Positions 35,896-46,983 of a stretch of 64,000 nucleotides of DNA are shown one piece after another. The notes under the pieces were generated by a model. The model did no database searches. It saw only the letters and a list, made by a program, of their open reading frames with translations, and was not told where the DNA came from. The DNA comes from Phyto melanocephala (Eukaryota > Arthropoda > Insecta > Diptera > Rhinophoridae), in the NCBI GenBank assembly GCA_941918925.1, contig OW799235.1:22793201-22857200 (forward strand), written 5' to 3'. A program made the position numbers and the translations under genes. Positions within the stretch are counted from its first letter, which is position 1, and each line of letters starts with the position of its first letter.

Positions 35896-38534
35896 TGTTA
35901 TTGATTTTTTATAGAATAGAAAATCTTCAGTATTTAGAGTGACTTGGTCAATATACATAAATTCGCAAATACATTTACAAGCTTTTTATTTTAAAGAATA
36001 CTTAATGTATGACCAGCAAAAAAAATATTCAATTGGAATACATTTTTCATGACTTCTAAATCAAGAGGGCAAGAAAAGGCATTCTTCGTGCCTACCTAAA
36101 TCCAAGTTATATTATCGTAAATGTTGTGCTTCAAAATGCTTGCAAGTGCATGCAAAATATCTTAAACAATTTAATCAAACATCGGCTTCTTTTCAACTAA
36201 TATGCATGCATTCTATGCACTTATCGGTATGAGGTGCAGTTTCGTTATATTTTCATATTAATGACACGTTTATGCTAAAATCATGCATGTTTCACCTAAA
36301 TTGACCCACTTCATAATGGGCTGTACCCATGAATGCACTATTTTTGTATTCTTTTTTGCTGGGTATTTCTATGTGTGAATTAGTGGAGATTATGCACATG
36401 TTGTTTAAAATTCAATTAAAACTCAGTACCAAACTCATTGATTCAATGGCATTTAAATTAAAATCGTATCTTACTTTTTACTAAAAAGTATATCTATATA
36501 TATATATGGGTTTTTTATAATTTTTTTGGGAATAGAAAAACAAGCTGCCTGACAACCCTGACGTTAGCAGGAGCACCATAAAGTACAAGGTGTAGGAAAA
36601 CATATTGCAAAGAACAAAAGTACGTTCAAGGTAGAAATCATACAACAACAAATAACAAAGGAAAAAAAACAAAAACAATAAACAACTCAGACTCCGTCTG
36701 TGAGAAGGTTGTGTGAGCACAAGGGCAAAGTAGTTCGTTGGTTGGTTAATAATTGTCATAAGAGTACAACTACAAAGTGAAATATCATTTCAAAAGTTTT
36801 TTCATCTTTTGATGAAAACAGAGAGCTGTAAAGAGGAAGTTGTAGTTTTCTCTATGGCGAAAAAAAGTTGAGAAGAATTCAAGTTGGCTATGATATTGTA
36901 TAGAATTCAGATAATAATGTTTTCATTATTATTTAGTTGTTTTTTTTTATAAAAATCTTTTCTAAGTTTTTTCTAAATATATACATATTTAGTTTATTTT
37001 ATAAAGAAACATGTAGGAACATGTACTGTATGGCAACTTTAACATTAACAAAACAACTATAAAGGAAATGGAGAATTGCAAAAAGTATGAAATAAAAGTG
37101 GTCTCATCTTTAGATCATATTACTTTTTAAATAAATATGTTAGTTAAACAAAATCTAGGATATAAAAGAAAGCCACAGTTGCAGAAGTTTTTAGTTTTGT
37201 GGTAAATTAAAAGAAATATAAAATCACAAAAGATACAAACAAACTGTAGAATACAACTGTTAATGTATGGTAGAAGAACATAAATCTAGTAACATTAATG
37301 ATTTCTAATGAACGGTCTTCTTTGTTCCCGTGAAATATAAAATAAAATTCCTTTTTCTCGACATAAACTAGACCAGCTAAAAAATACTTTACTTTTAATT
37401 TAAATATTACATTAAATGATAAATTAAAATGCGTCTGCAGCGTACTAAAACCACACCAGAATATAAAATATTTTTGAAAGAAAATTTAAAATTTTGTCCG
37501 AATGTAGGGGAAGCCCTTTTGAAGAATTGTTATAACGGTTATTTTTTTATCCGTTTGGGTTTGAAAATAGAAAAAAAGAAGTAGATATCAAAAGTGAATT
37601 TAATATATATTTGGGGCACAATAAGGCTCTGGTCTAATCAGTAGACAATCTGGTCTACAATTTTTGAAGCGGTCGGGCACGTTCATTGCCAGCATATACC
37701 TCATGACTCGGAATCTAAGCCAGCGTAAGCCTATTTTGAAACCACTTAGCTTTTAAGGAAAACGAGAACGAATGCCATTCTTACGTTCCTCTTTTTATAT
37801 TTAATAAATTAAAACTGTTGTGATTTGGTCACAACGGCTTAAATGTCCTGATCGGTGTGTCGATTATAACGACCATTAAATGGATGTAATTTAGATTGCG
37901 TAATTTGCAAGGGTTAAACGTCTTTAATTCTACTCGTGAAGAAATCGCAAATCCTACTGGTCATATTTGGCATAGCCACATAACACAAATATTTATTTTA
38001 CATTGAAAAACACTCTACATATATCTGATATTAACCATTGGATATTTAATTGTAATATGTCGATAAGCTTGTGACATAGTGTATCTATATGGTGTTTTTT
38101 AAACCCAACAGAACTTACGAGAGGGTTAACTGTCAGATTAAGCTAACTTTCTTTAATTTGCTATGTTTACTCTCGCAAATCATAATGAATAAATTGACAC
38201 TTGAAATTGTCCAAATTTACTTTGAAAATTATTTTTAGCGATAAGGCTTTTTTTTTGGCCTTACAAGCTAGATAAGACACAAAATTGGTATATAGAGCCT
38301 ACAGTCTCCATTTTATTAAAAACAATTACCGTTTAGTGCATCACCGGACTTTATTTATTCAAAAATTAAACCGGAGATCAGACTACTGTCAACAGAAACG
38401 GTAATCGCAAAATTATCAATGATTGTTTTTTTCTAAAAGTAGGGATAATATTAAATGTGTTAAATGTGGTTTAACAGACGGTACGAGCCGTACAGCGACT
38501 GCTTTTTCTAAATCAAAATTTAGTGATATGTTTA
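35896..38534. other. No intact gene seen
   Basis: AT-rich. A 92-residue hydrophobic frame at 36759-36481 (minus) has no domain signature. From 38090 to 38534 the sequence may be the decayed 3' part of the mariner at 38535-38890, but I cannot align it with confidence. Confidence 0.4.
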
Positions 38535-38890
38535 TTTCTGTACAGTTGGCTTATAAATTAGCATCCGAGGAAGTGGGATTTGATACCTCTCCTTAATTTT
38601 CTGTGGCGAGAGAAGATAACAGGGCCATTGAGATTTTCTTGGCTGTGTGGTAAGTGCACTATCAGGTTTATATCTTAAATTTCTGGCCACAAGAAGTCCG
38701 TAATCATCTTGCGATAGCCTAATTTTAAAAGATGTACTGCCGCCAGCCCATAAATCGCACCAAACTGAACGAACTGGGCGAGCATGCACAGATGTTTTCA
38801 TATTGCCTACAGACACGGTTTGCTGAAATGTTTGCACAATTCTCCTAATTGTTGACACATTTGGTCAATTATGCTGATCAAAAAAATCAC
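38535..38890 (-). pseudogene. Mariner transposase deletion derivative
   Basis: The minus-strand frame reads TIRRIVQTFQQTVSVGN, MKTSVHARPVRSV, then jumps directly to WCDLWAGG. In related transposases the first block is the second helix-turn-helix and linker, and the WCGLWAGG-type block comes after the first catalytic Asp, so about 100 residues including DEAHF are deleted. Further down, after a frame change, HTAKKISMALLSS follows. Upstream the frame has a TGA in the QHN-stop-PNV position, shared with the copy at 63833. Confidence 0.75.
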
Positions 38891-40313
38891 CAAGTGTATT
38901 ATGGTTGGACTAATGAAATGAAAATGAAAAATGTAAAAAATAAATCTACTCTACTCTATCTATAAATTTTAATATTTTGACGATACTTGTTGTGAAAACA
39001 ATCACATAACATAACACTAAACATTTGTTTACCCAGAAGAAAGTACATGTATGTGAGCAAGCAAGAGACAACCCTTGAACGCAAAGCAAAGCAAAGCGAT
39101 GTTGCAAAGACTCGAGCGCTACAGCTACAAATTTAAAAAGAGGCTATGAAAAATGCTCTATAACATGATTCGTTTTTGCGAAGCTTAAAATGAGGGCCAT
39201 TTAAGTGATATGAATATCCACATTTGGAGTAAAAAATTCAAATTTTCTGTTGTTGATTATCTGTAAAAAATATATTATATATTAAATTTTTAAGCCCCAT
39301 GATAACTTTTTGCCCACCCTGTATAAGTCTGTCATTCGTAGATAACAGAAATACCCAACATGATAAATACATTCTTAGTCCTTGTGGCTTTATCAATTGA
39401 TTTTCTCAAATCCTTCTGACTGTGGTAAAGATCCTCATAGCTAAGCCATTAAAACAAATTGAATTAAATTTAATGGAAATGTTTGCTGATATTGAACCCA
39501 GTTTATTACTAGAAAAGAACGAATAAGCCGTAGAAATAAGCTTATTTGAGCAAATATTTGCCAAATGTGAATGTAGCTCTAGTTTTGATTTCTCCTTGCC
39601 CCGAAACTGTATTGGAGGAAGGACTAACTATGAGCCAATCATTTTATCATATGATAAAATAGTTCATGTTTACATCAGACCTACTTATATCCATTAAATG
39701 TTATTGTGATTCCAATATCTTAACAGCTGTAAGTGCACTAAGATTAGTTTCGAGAATGGTTTTTATACAGGACAAATTTTAATATAAAAAATTATTGCTA
39801 AAGCAGAAACTAATAAATTTGAGTGATTACATACATATATTTCGTCAATTATTTCACTTATTTAAACGTACTAACTAAAAAGTTGTTCATAAATTGCTAT
39901 TACTGAACAACATATTTCTCAATGACTACATAAGGTCTGCCTTACTTAAGCAGCTAAAACATGGTCTGTTTTTTACATCTGACTTGTAAAATTCCCCACT
40001 GCTAAAGACTTACATGTTGTGTGTTTGCATTAAAACAATACTTTTGTAAAACACATGTGCTAAGTCATCTGACAAAATTTCAATTAGAGCCTGCTCTAAT
40101 TTGTTCTAACAAGCCACCTGACATCAGCTGTTGGCAGAAATCTCTGATGCCAGAAAACAGTCAGCGGCGGTTGAGATATAAATAAATAAGAATTTTGACA
40201 GCCATAAACAATTACATATGGATACCACTTTACCAAGTCAGATGTTAAAAACATGCCGTATAGTAGCTGCTTAAAAAGAGTTCTAGAAATTACTTCATTT
40301 ATATTATAACGTA
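38891..40313. other. No gene seen
   Basis: AT-rich DNA up to the TA target site of the mariner. Confidence 0.45.
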
Positions 40314-41629
40314 CAGGGTTGCCCATATTCGACGGACCCATCTGGCAACGCCATAACTTTTGACAGAGATGTCAGATCGCTTAATGACATACCGCGTTTG
40401 AAGCGTCAGTCCAAGCAGATTTTTACCATGCAACAATACACGAGACGCGAGCGCTCTGAAATAGTTGAAATTTACATTCAACAGAACAAGTCAATTGTGA
40501 AAACTCAACGTGCTTTTAAAATATTAAAAAATGTGAGAAGTGCGCCTTCTAAGAACACCATTAAGCGTTTATACGAAAAATTTTCGACTGGTGAGGCTCT
40601 TTCTAATCCGAAGAGGCCAAATAAAAGTCGACCAAGGCGATCGGCCGAGAATATCGCTGCCGTACGAGCCAGTGTTGAGAAGTCCCCAAGAACATCCCAA
40701 AAACGCCGTTCTCAGCAGTTGGGCATGGCTCGGTCCACTTTACAACGGATTATTCGCGTTGATTTGCATTTGTTCCCGTACAAAATTCAATTGACGCAAA
40801 GATTGTTGCCTGTGGACAAGCCTCGTCGATTGGAATGGGCCCAAAGAGTCATCGAAATGGCCGAAGATGACGAGCAATTTTGGAACAAAATTATCATGTC
40901 CGATGAAGCCCATTTCACATTGAATGGGACCGTAAATAAGCAAAATTGCCGTATTTACGCCACTGAAAATCCTCAGGAGATTCAAGAAGTGCCTCTTCAT
41001 GACGAAAAAGTCACAGTTTGGTGCGGCGTTAGTGCGAAAACGGTCATTGGGCCGTTTTTCTTCCAAAATGAAAATGGCCATGCTGTTACCATCAACCAGG
41101 AGCGTTATCGCGACATGATGACCAATTTTGTGATGCCAATTATTCGTCGAAAGTGTATGAGGCAGTTCTGGTTTCAACAAGACGGCGCTCCACCGCACAC
41201 AAGTCGCATAACAATCGATTTTCTGAAGAATTTGTTTCCGGGCCGTTTGATGTCGAAAAGTGGTGATTTGGACTGGCCACCGCGTTCGCCCGATTTGACG
41301 CCGCCTGACTTCTTCTTGTGGGGATATTTGAAGTCAAAGGTTTATGTTAACAAGCCAAGGACCTTAGAAGAGCTCAAGGACAACATTCGTGAACAAATAG
41401 CCGCTATTCCGGCCGAAATGTTGGCGAAAACGATGGCAAATGCTGCAAAAAGGGCACAATACGCCATCAACGCCAGAGGCGGCCATTTGAGAGATATCAT
41501 ATTCAAAAATTGATGTAAACAAATCTACTTGGAAAAAATTAAATGATTAAGATTGCCAACCGCCAAATTTTTATTTTTTTCTTTGATTTTTTAAAAAAAA
41601 CATGGGTCCGTCGAATATGGGCAACCCTG
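40314..41629 (+). mobile_element. Complete DD41D (rosa-type) mariner element
   Basis: 1316 bp, bounded by perfect 28-bp terminal inverted repeats (40314-40341 and 41602-41629) beginning CAGGGTTGCCCATATTCGAC, and by the TA duplication expected of the superfamily (40312-40313, 41630-41631). One uninterrupted transposase gene fills most of the body, with a 114-bp 5' and ~116-bp 3' untranslated region. Perfect ends plus an intact gene imply recent insertion. It lies ~1.4 kb beyond the 3' end of the trn coding region. Confidence 0.97.
40428..41513 (+). CDS. Mariner transposase, DD41D group
   Basis: 361 residues from the ATG at 40428 (ACC-ATG context; the frame is open slightly further upstream but has no ATG). 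It cuts and pastes the element by binding the terminal repeats and cleaving with a two-metal RNase H-like domain. Residues 1-~115 form the bipartite helix-turn-helix DNA-binding region (KNTIKRLYEKF; GMARSTLQRIIR), with a basic linker (NKSRPRR, 65-71). The catalytic triad is D159 (MSDEAHF), D252 (QQDGAPPHT) and D294 (SPDLTPPDFFLWG), with 41 residues between the last two: the DD41D spacing of the rosa-type group rather than DD34D of classic mariner. All three acids and the WCG-VSA-KTVIGPFFF block are intact. The length is normal for the superfamily and no stop or shift is present, so the protein could be active; activity itself is not shown by sequence. Confidence 0.96.
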   Translation: MQQYTRRERSEIVEIYIQQNKSIVKTQRAFKILKNVRSAPSKNTIKRLYEKFSTGEALSNPKRPNKSRPRRSAENIAAVRASVEKSPRTSQKRRSQQLGMARSTLQRIIRVDLHLFPYKIQLTQRLLPVDKPRRLEWAQRVIEMAEDDEQFWNKIIMSDEAHFTLNGTVNKQNCRIYATENPQEIQEVPLHDEKVTVWCGVSAKTVIGPFFFQNENGHAVTINQERYRDMMTNFVMPIIRRKCMRQFWFQQDGAPPHTSRITIDFLKNLFPGRLMSKSGDLDWPPRSPDLTPPDFFLWGYLKSKVYVNKPRTLEELKDNIREQIAAIPAEMLAKTMANAAKRAQYAINARGGHLRDIIFKN

Positions 41630-41631
41630 TA

Positions 41632-43019
41632 CATATAAGAACTTATATGGCAGACACTACTTCTTATTTAGAAATTTGTTTGAAGTCGTTTCACATACTT
41701 ACAGCCGTTCATAAAAACAATATTTTTCTGTTTGTTAAAGGCTTATTTGACAAATTTCTGTACAACAACTGCTAAATAAGCCTTCAATAAAAAAAAAAAA
41801 ATATTTGTTATGAATACGACAGTTAACGTACAAGTTATAATAATGTTTGTAAGCAAGCAATATAAGTACTTATCCTATTTAAAAACGAGAGTGTTAAGTA
41901 GTAGTCGACATCCCAGTTGAAAACCTTTTAAAGAATCGGTTTAGATGCCAAATTGAAAGTACTGAAAAACTGTATTTTAGTGCTTTTAAATCATAATTTA
42001 GTAGGAAGAGTTTTTGCTGGTTACCTTTAGAAACTAAATTTATATTTGCCTTTGCCAACAAAATTTTTGTTTTACCGTTTTTAAGCCCCTTTAGTAAAGC
42101 ATAATCCAATTAAAGTTTAAACTTCTAGCTTATTCTTGAAGCAACTTAAAATCATCTTTTTTTATATTAAACCTCCAGCTTTCCTTACAACCATTAATTT
42201 TAAATAAAAACTCATTTGAACATTTATATTTTTAATAAAATTAGTTTTTTTATTTTTGTATTTTCTTATTTATTTTTTTAAGAATTTGTTTGTTTTTAAT
42301 TAATTATTTTTTTTAAATAAAAATAATCACTAACTATTTTAAATAATTTACAAAACCTTATTTCTTTTTTTTTTCAATCAAGATTCTAGAAATAATAAAA
42401 TAAAACTATAAACAAATTTAACATTGAATACAATAAATTAAATATTAATCATTTTGTTTGAATGTATTTTTACCTTAAAAATACAGGTTTTAAAAAGAAA
42501 TACAAAAATTAAATGACTTCAGTGCTGTTTTGTTTTTTTTTATCTTAAATATCTATTTTTACAGGGTTTTGTTTTAATAATTAAATTAATTTTTTATGCA
42601 GATGATTTTATTAGAGATCGTTAGTTATTTACAGAGGATTTTAATGTGCGATATTTAATTTGTCTCTTATTTTTGGGTTGTTAAACATACGAAAAATGTA
42701 TGTTTTTTTATTTAGATTAAACTTATAACTAGTGTTTTTTTATAACTAAGTTGTTGTCTTTGTTGGTTTGCTTGTCTTTTTCTTATATTTTTTTTTTGTT
42801 AAATTGGTTCGTTACAATTTAAAATAATTCTTACATTAGTCTGGCATCACAGTAAATCCCTTGTTGTGGGTGGCGGGTCGGAAAACAACCTCTTCTTTAA
42901 GCACAAATACTAAGATTTTGGCGATAATATGTTAAGGGTGCTTGCTGTTGAGGATATTTCTCCGTTGTCGTTAAATAACGCTTTTTGGGCCTTTTAAATG
43001 TTCCCGTGTCCATCCAAGA
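41632..43019. other. Downstream region of trn; AT-rich, probable 3' UTR at its right end
   Basis: No coding feature. For the minus-strand trn gene the 3' UTR should begin at 43019 and extend leftwards; a TTTATT (AATAAA on the minus strand) at 42707-42712 is one possible poly(A) signal among several in this AT-rich stretch. Confidence 0.4.
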
Positions 43020-45215
43020 TCAGTGCTGATAACGCAAGGTTTGTGCCTGACTTATCGACCCATTCGGTGTTTGTTGTTGCTGGCTATTCGTTTGTTTGCT
43101 ACAACCATGATTAAAGGAACGTCGACCAGTAGTGTTAACCGTTAACATTTGTGGTGGATTTCTTAGGGGCAATGCTGGTGGTACAGGCGGAGGTGTGGGT
43201 GTCTTGGTTCTCAGTGCAGAGCTTTGCTGTTTCTCTATGGGTGTAGAGTAGTGGGTATTACTGTAGATATAGTTGGGATCCAAGTCACTGGTCGCCGCAT
43301 TGTTGGTAAAATCATGAGAGGTGCCATAGTGCATAGGTTGTTGTTGATAGTTGAGATTCTGCTGTAAATGTTCCTGATTTCCGGCATCATGAACAATGGG
43401 TAAATCAGCATAGGAATAGCAAGAATCACCCACAGCAGCCGTTTGTTGCAAGAAATGAGGCTTGGTATAGTGATTTAATTTTTGTACTGGTGCCGTGGGA
43501 TTTTTCATGTGCATTACAAAATTGGCAGAGTCTTCAATGTTTTTAGACGTTTGTATAGTTTGCTTATCACTCATTATAGGTACTTGCAATTGTTGAAAAT
43601 TCTTTTGATCACCATTTACCGGCAGCGAGCACATGGGACCATAATGACGCTGATTAACATGATGCGGTGTATAGGTGTTGGGGAAAGTAGAGTGTATACC
43701 CAAACTGCAGGGATGATGCTGATGACGGGTCATATAATCTTCATCACAAAAAGTTTTTTGGTATTCACGTTCCTTACGGCCTAATGCCGAGTTGCCAAAT
43801 AAGCCTCCCTTCAAGTACTCACGTATTTTATGACGACATCTGTATACAATCAAAGCCAGGGCGGTAATAGTGGCAGCCGTACCCACTAAGAGGGCACCAA
43901 TTAAGGCCTGTTTACGCGGATCGTTGTGTGAGCAGCCCATAAGAGTAGGATTTAGATTCTTTAGTTCCTCGCCTCGCAAACGTTCAGGAAACTCGCAAAT
44001 AACTTCAGGTAATTTGTCCTTAGTGCTATTTTTGCTGATGAGTAAATTTCTGAGCCACATAACACGGCAATCACAAACCATGGGATTTTCGGAGATATCC
44101 AAAATTTGCAAGTCTTTCCAGGGGAATAAACCCTCAGCCAAAGTGGTTAGGGCATTAGCTTTTAGATTAACATAACTTAAATGAGGCAAACCACTAAGAG
44201 CTCCTTCTTGTACCTCCATTAACATTTTGTTGGAAGCCAAGTTCAAATATTCCAAGTTGGTATTGCTGGCAAAGGCACCATTCATAACACGTTTCAATTT
44301 AAGAGCGCCGGTAATCTCTAAACGTTTCAACTGCTTTAAACCCACAAAGGCGCCTTCCAAAATGATCTCAAAATCGTTCTGGCCCAAAAACAATTCTTCC
44401 AAACGTTCCAAATGACTGAGGCTGACCGAAGGTATGCGCATCAGTCTATTGTCAGACAAATCCAAAATACGCAAAGCCTCTAAACCTTGAAAAGAGTCGT
44501 GTGAGAAATTGCGTAAACCAGCACCTTTTAAATTTAAACGGCTCAAACCTTTCAAATCTTGAAAGGCTGACGAAGGCACCGTCATTAAGCTATTCATGCC
44601 CAAAAACAACTCAGCCAACATAGGCATGGCCTGGAAATGTATGGGATCAAGTACCGAGGTCAAGGCATTATCATCCAAATACAATATTCTCAATTGGGAT
44701 AAACCATCAAAAGCTTTGGGATCAATAAAGCCAATACGATTTTCTCCCAAATTCAATTCCTCGATTTTAGCCAAAGGCGCAAATGTACCCTGATGCAATT
44801 CCGATATCAAATTACCGCGCAAATTTAAGACAGTCACCACAGCTAAACCTATAAAGGTCTTGTTGCTAATCTGGCCAATTTTATTATACTGCAAATGCAC
44901 CTCCTGCAATTTGCGCTGATAAGCAAATGTACGCTGAGGTATATTCATCAAATGATTCGAAGACAAATCCAAAAACGTCAATTCAACATAGAATTGTATG
45001 GACGAATCGATGGTCTTGATTTTATTGTTTTTAATCACCAAACGTTGTATAGAGGGATTCAGAGCAATGGGCAAGACATCTAAATGTCCCTCACCGCACT
45101 GTACGATTAGGGTGTTATCATCACATTGACAGCCGGGAGGACAGTTCGCCAAAGCCTGGATTTGTGTGAAAAATAGAGCAATCAAGCTCAAAACGATGAG
45201 AATGTGAGGAAACAT
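43020..45215 (-). CDS. trn: Leucine-rich repeat transmembrane protein, Tartan/Capricious family
   Basis: 731 residues in one exon; the start at 45215 has a good insect context (CAAC-ATG) and is followed at once by a signal peptide (~1-23). Mature part: LRR N-cap with C25, C29, C31, C40; about 13-14 leucine-rich repeats from ~55 to 375 (e.g. LTFLDLSSNHL, LRILDLSDNRL); C-cap with C381, C383, C407, C428; one membrane helix at ~437-458 (ALIGALLVGTAATITALALI); then a basic stop-transfer (RCRHKIREYLKG) and a ~270-residue cytoplasmic tail with KEREYQKTF, tyrosine motifs (YSYADL, PNYIYSNTHYS), a proline-rich PTPPPVPPALPLR stretch and glutamine runs. In Drosophila, Tartan and Capricious are paralogous cell-surface adhesion proteins used in cell affinity boundaries, tracheal and motor-axon guidance. 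The long tail and total length fit Tartan rather than the shorter Capricious; I am sure of the family and less sure which paralogue. Confidence 0.95.
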   Translation of the reverse strand: MFPHILIVLSLIALFFTQIQALANCPPGCQCDDNTLIVQCGEGHLDVLPIALNPSIQRLVIKNNKIKTIDSSIQFYVELTFLDLSSNHLMNIPQRTFAYQRKLQEVHLQYNKIGQISNKTFIGLAVVTVLNLRGNLISELHQGTFAPLAKIEELNLGENRIGFIDPKAFDGLSQLRILYLDDNALTSVLDPIHFQAMPMLAELFLGMNSLMTVPSSAFQDLKGLSRLNLKGAGLRNFSHDSFQGLEALRILDLSDNRLMRIPSVSLSHLERLEELFLGQNDFEIILEGAFVGLKQLKRLEITGALKLKRVMNGAFASNTNLEYLNLASNKMLMEVQEGALSGLPHLSYVNLKANALTTLAEGLFPWKDLQILDISENPMVCDCRVMWLRNLLISKNSTKDKLPEVICEFPERLRGEELKNLNPTLMGCSHNDPRKQALIGALLVGTAATITALALIVYRCRHKIREYLKGGLFGNSALGRKEREYQKTFCDEDYMTRHQHHPCSLGIHSTFPNTYTPHHVNQRHYGPMCSLPVNGDQKNFQQLQVPIMSDKQTIQTSKNIEDSANFVMHMKNPTAPVQKLNHYTKPHFLQQTAAVGDSCYSYADLPIVHDAGNQEHLQQNLNYQQQPMHYGTSHDFTNNAATSDLDPNYIYSNTHYSTPIEKQQSSALRTKTPTPPPVPPALPLRNPPQMLTVNTTGRRSFNHGCSKQTNSQQQQTPNGSISQAQTLRYQH

Positions 45216-46541
45216 GTTGTCGTTGATTTTGTTAATGGAGAATATTTGGTGGAAAAGTGTTGCAGTTTTCTTTTCGTTTTGAAAAAAATTTCTGTTGAAA
45301 GTTTAAAATGAGGTTTGTTTAAGTTTTCAAACGACCAGCGAAAGATGTTAAAGTTCCATATTCTAAAAGAAAGAAAAAACAAAAACATGGGGAAATTAGA
45401 AAATTTTGTAAGACCAGAGAAATAAATTCTTATGATTTTATTTATATTTAATTTTTTAAATTATAAAAGGTTTATAGAACAAAATTTTTTTTTACAAAAT
45501 TTGTTGAAAAAAATGTTGATGAATTTAAAATTTGATAATGAGCAAGAAGGCTTTTATTAAAAAAAGGTTTTGGAAACAAGAGCACTGAAGAATTTTTTTA
45601 AATTTATTTAATTTCATAATAGTTTGTGCTTATAAATATATTTTTTTTATATTAAAAATTCTTTCAAAAGTTTAGGTAAAAGGCATTTTTGAGTTTACCG
45701 CCAATTTTCAGAATCAAATTTTAAATTTATGAAATTTTAATCTAAGAACATGTTAAATGATAATTTTGTTTTGTCAACCTTTGTTTATGAATATGGTAAC
45801 AATTTACTTGTATGTTAGCAAAAGTTTGAAAATAAAAATTTTAAATTTTGTTAAAAACTTTATTAATTTTAAAATTTTAGAATTCTTATCCTCGTCTGTT
45901 TAACAAATCTTATTTGTCTCAAAAACATTTTTTTTTTCACTTTTCTCCAGAGACCAAAAGAATTTAAATATTCTTCTTCAGTTTTTTTTTTGTATTATTG
46001 AAACGCACATTTTCAAAATGCTTGTTTGACATTTTTGGAATTTATAACAACATATACATAAATATTCCTTTAAATTCTTTAGAGAATTTTGCCTTATGCC
46101 TTTTATTAAATTATTTTTTTTAAATCATCATCTACTTGATAATGCACACCCACCTTTAAATCTTGTATATTTTTTGGGAAATTTTCCTTTCCAAAGCAGC
46201 AAATTTCAAATGATAAAAATGATTTTAAAATTTTTATGGTCCATACACTTAACACTTTTTTTATACAATTTTTTTGGTTTTCGGGTTTTTACACAACAAG
46301 TTTGTTAATATATTTTGTTTTGTTAAAAAAAAAAAAATTCTGGTTTTTATAACCGTGAGCGATAATCCAAGTGTTCGCTTTAACCACGGTGTTTTCTGTT
46401 TGTTTCTTAATGATTTTTGTGTGTTTAAAATTGTGTTTACGTTTTCATAAAACTTCGTATTTCTAAGATACTTTTTTATTTTACTTTATTTGTTGGTATC
46501 TTTTAACTTAAAATTTATTGGGAATTTTATTCTTAAGTACA

Positions 46542-46575
46542 CAACCGTACACGACGAAGCAACGAACTACACTGA
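46542..46575 (-). promoter_or_regulatory. Candidate TATA-less Inr+DPE core promoter for trn
   Basis: On the minus strand TCAGTG (A+1 at 46573) is followed at exactly +28 to +32 by GGTTG (46546-46542), a full match to the fly DPE consensus RGWYV, with the preferred G at +24. No TATA box is present at -24 to -31. This would give a ~1.36-kb unspliced leader. The Inr differs from TCAKTY at the last base, and short motifs occur by chance, so this is tentative. Confidence 0.4.
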
Positions 46576-46950
46576 TTTTGTATTGCACTTAACGCTCTTA
46601 CAATACCTCGGTTGCGAGTAAAATCCATAGAAATTCACAAGAGCGTAACTAACAAAATGCATAGGATGTATTTAATTTTTAAAACAATTGTTTATATTAA
46701 CCAAATTTTCTACACAAAAGAGCTACCCTAATGATAAAGGGTGGGAGCGAGAAGTTCACAAACAAGAGCATAAAGGAGTATAAAAAGCGGTCTAGGAGCG
46801 TAACATGAGAGAAAGAGTAGGTAAATTGCTTAAACAGGTTTTATAACAAATGAGTATGACTTTGGTTGCACAAACATTATGTATCCGCAAACGGCAGATG
46901 TTTTTTGGTGGCAACAACAGAATTAATATCTAGATACAATTTATTATAAA

Positions 46951-46983
46951 GAGAGAAAAAGTGGGAGAGAAAGAGCGAGATTA
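46951..46983. promoter_or_regulatory. GAGA-rich tract
   Basis: GAGAGAAAAAGTGGGAGAGA followed by AAGAGCGAGA, about 380-410 bp upstream of the candidate start; a further GAGAGAAAGAG lies at 46809. Fly developmental promoters often carry such GAGA-factor sites. Only the sequence pattern supports this. Confidence 0.4.

Noticed and set aside
36481..36759. 92-residue hydrophobic frame on the minus strand
   Set aside because: Looks like one or two membrane helices but this is what AT-rich DNA gives by chance; no signal, motif or neighbour supports it.
40398..40427. Longer mariner transposase beginning at 40398
   Set aside because: The first codon is TTG; the first ATG, in good context, is at 40428.
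40740..41198. 152-residue minus-strand frame
   Set aside because: Antisense shadow of the mariner transposase.
43482..45083. Several plus-strand frames of 60-100 residues
   Set aside because: They lie antisense to the trn coding sequence and reflect its codon use.
46778..46790. TATA box (TATAAAAAG) on the plus strand
   Set aside because: No plus-strand gene or start motif follows; chance match in AT-rich DNA.
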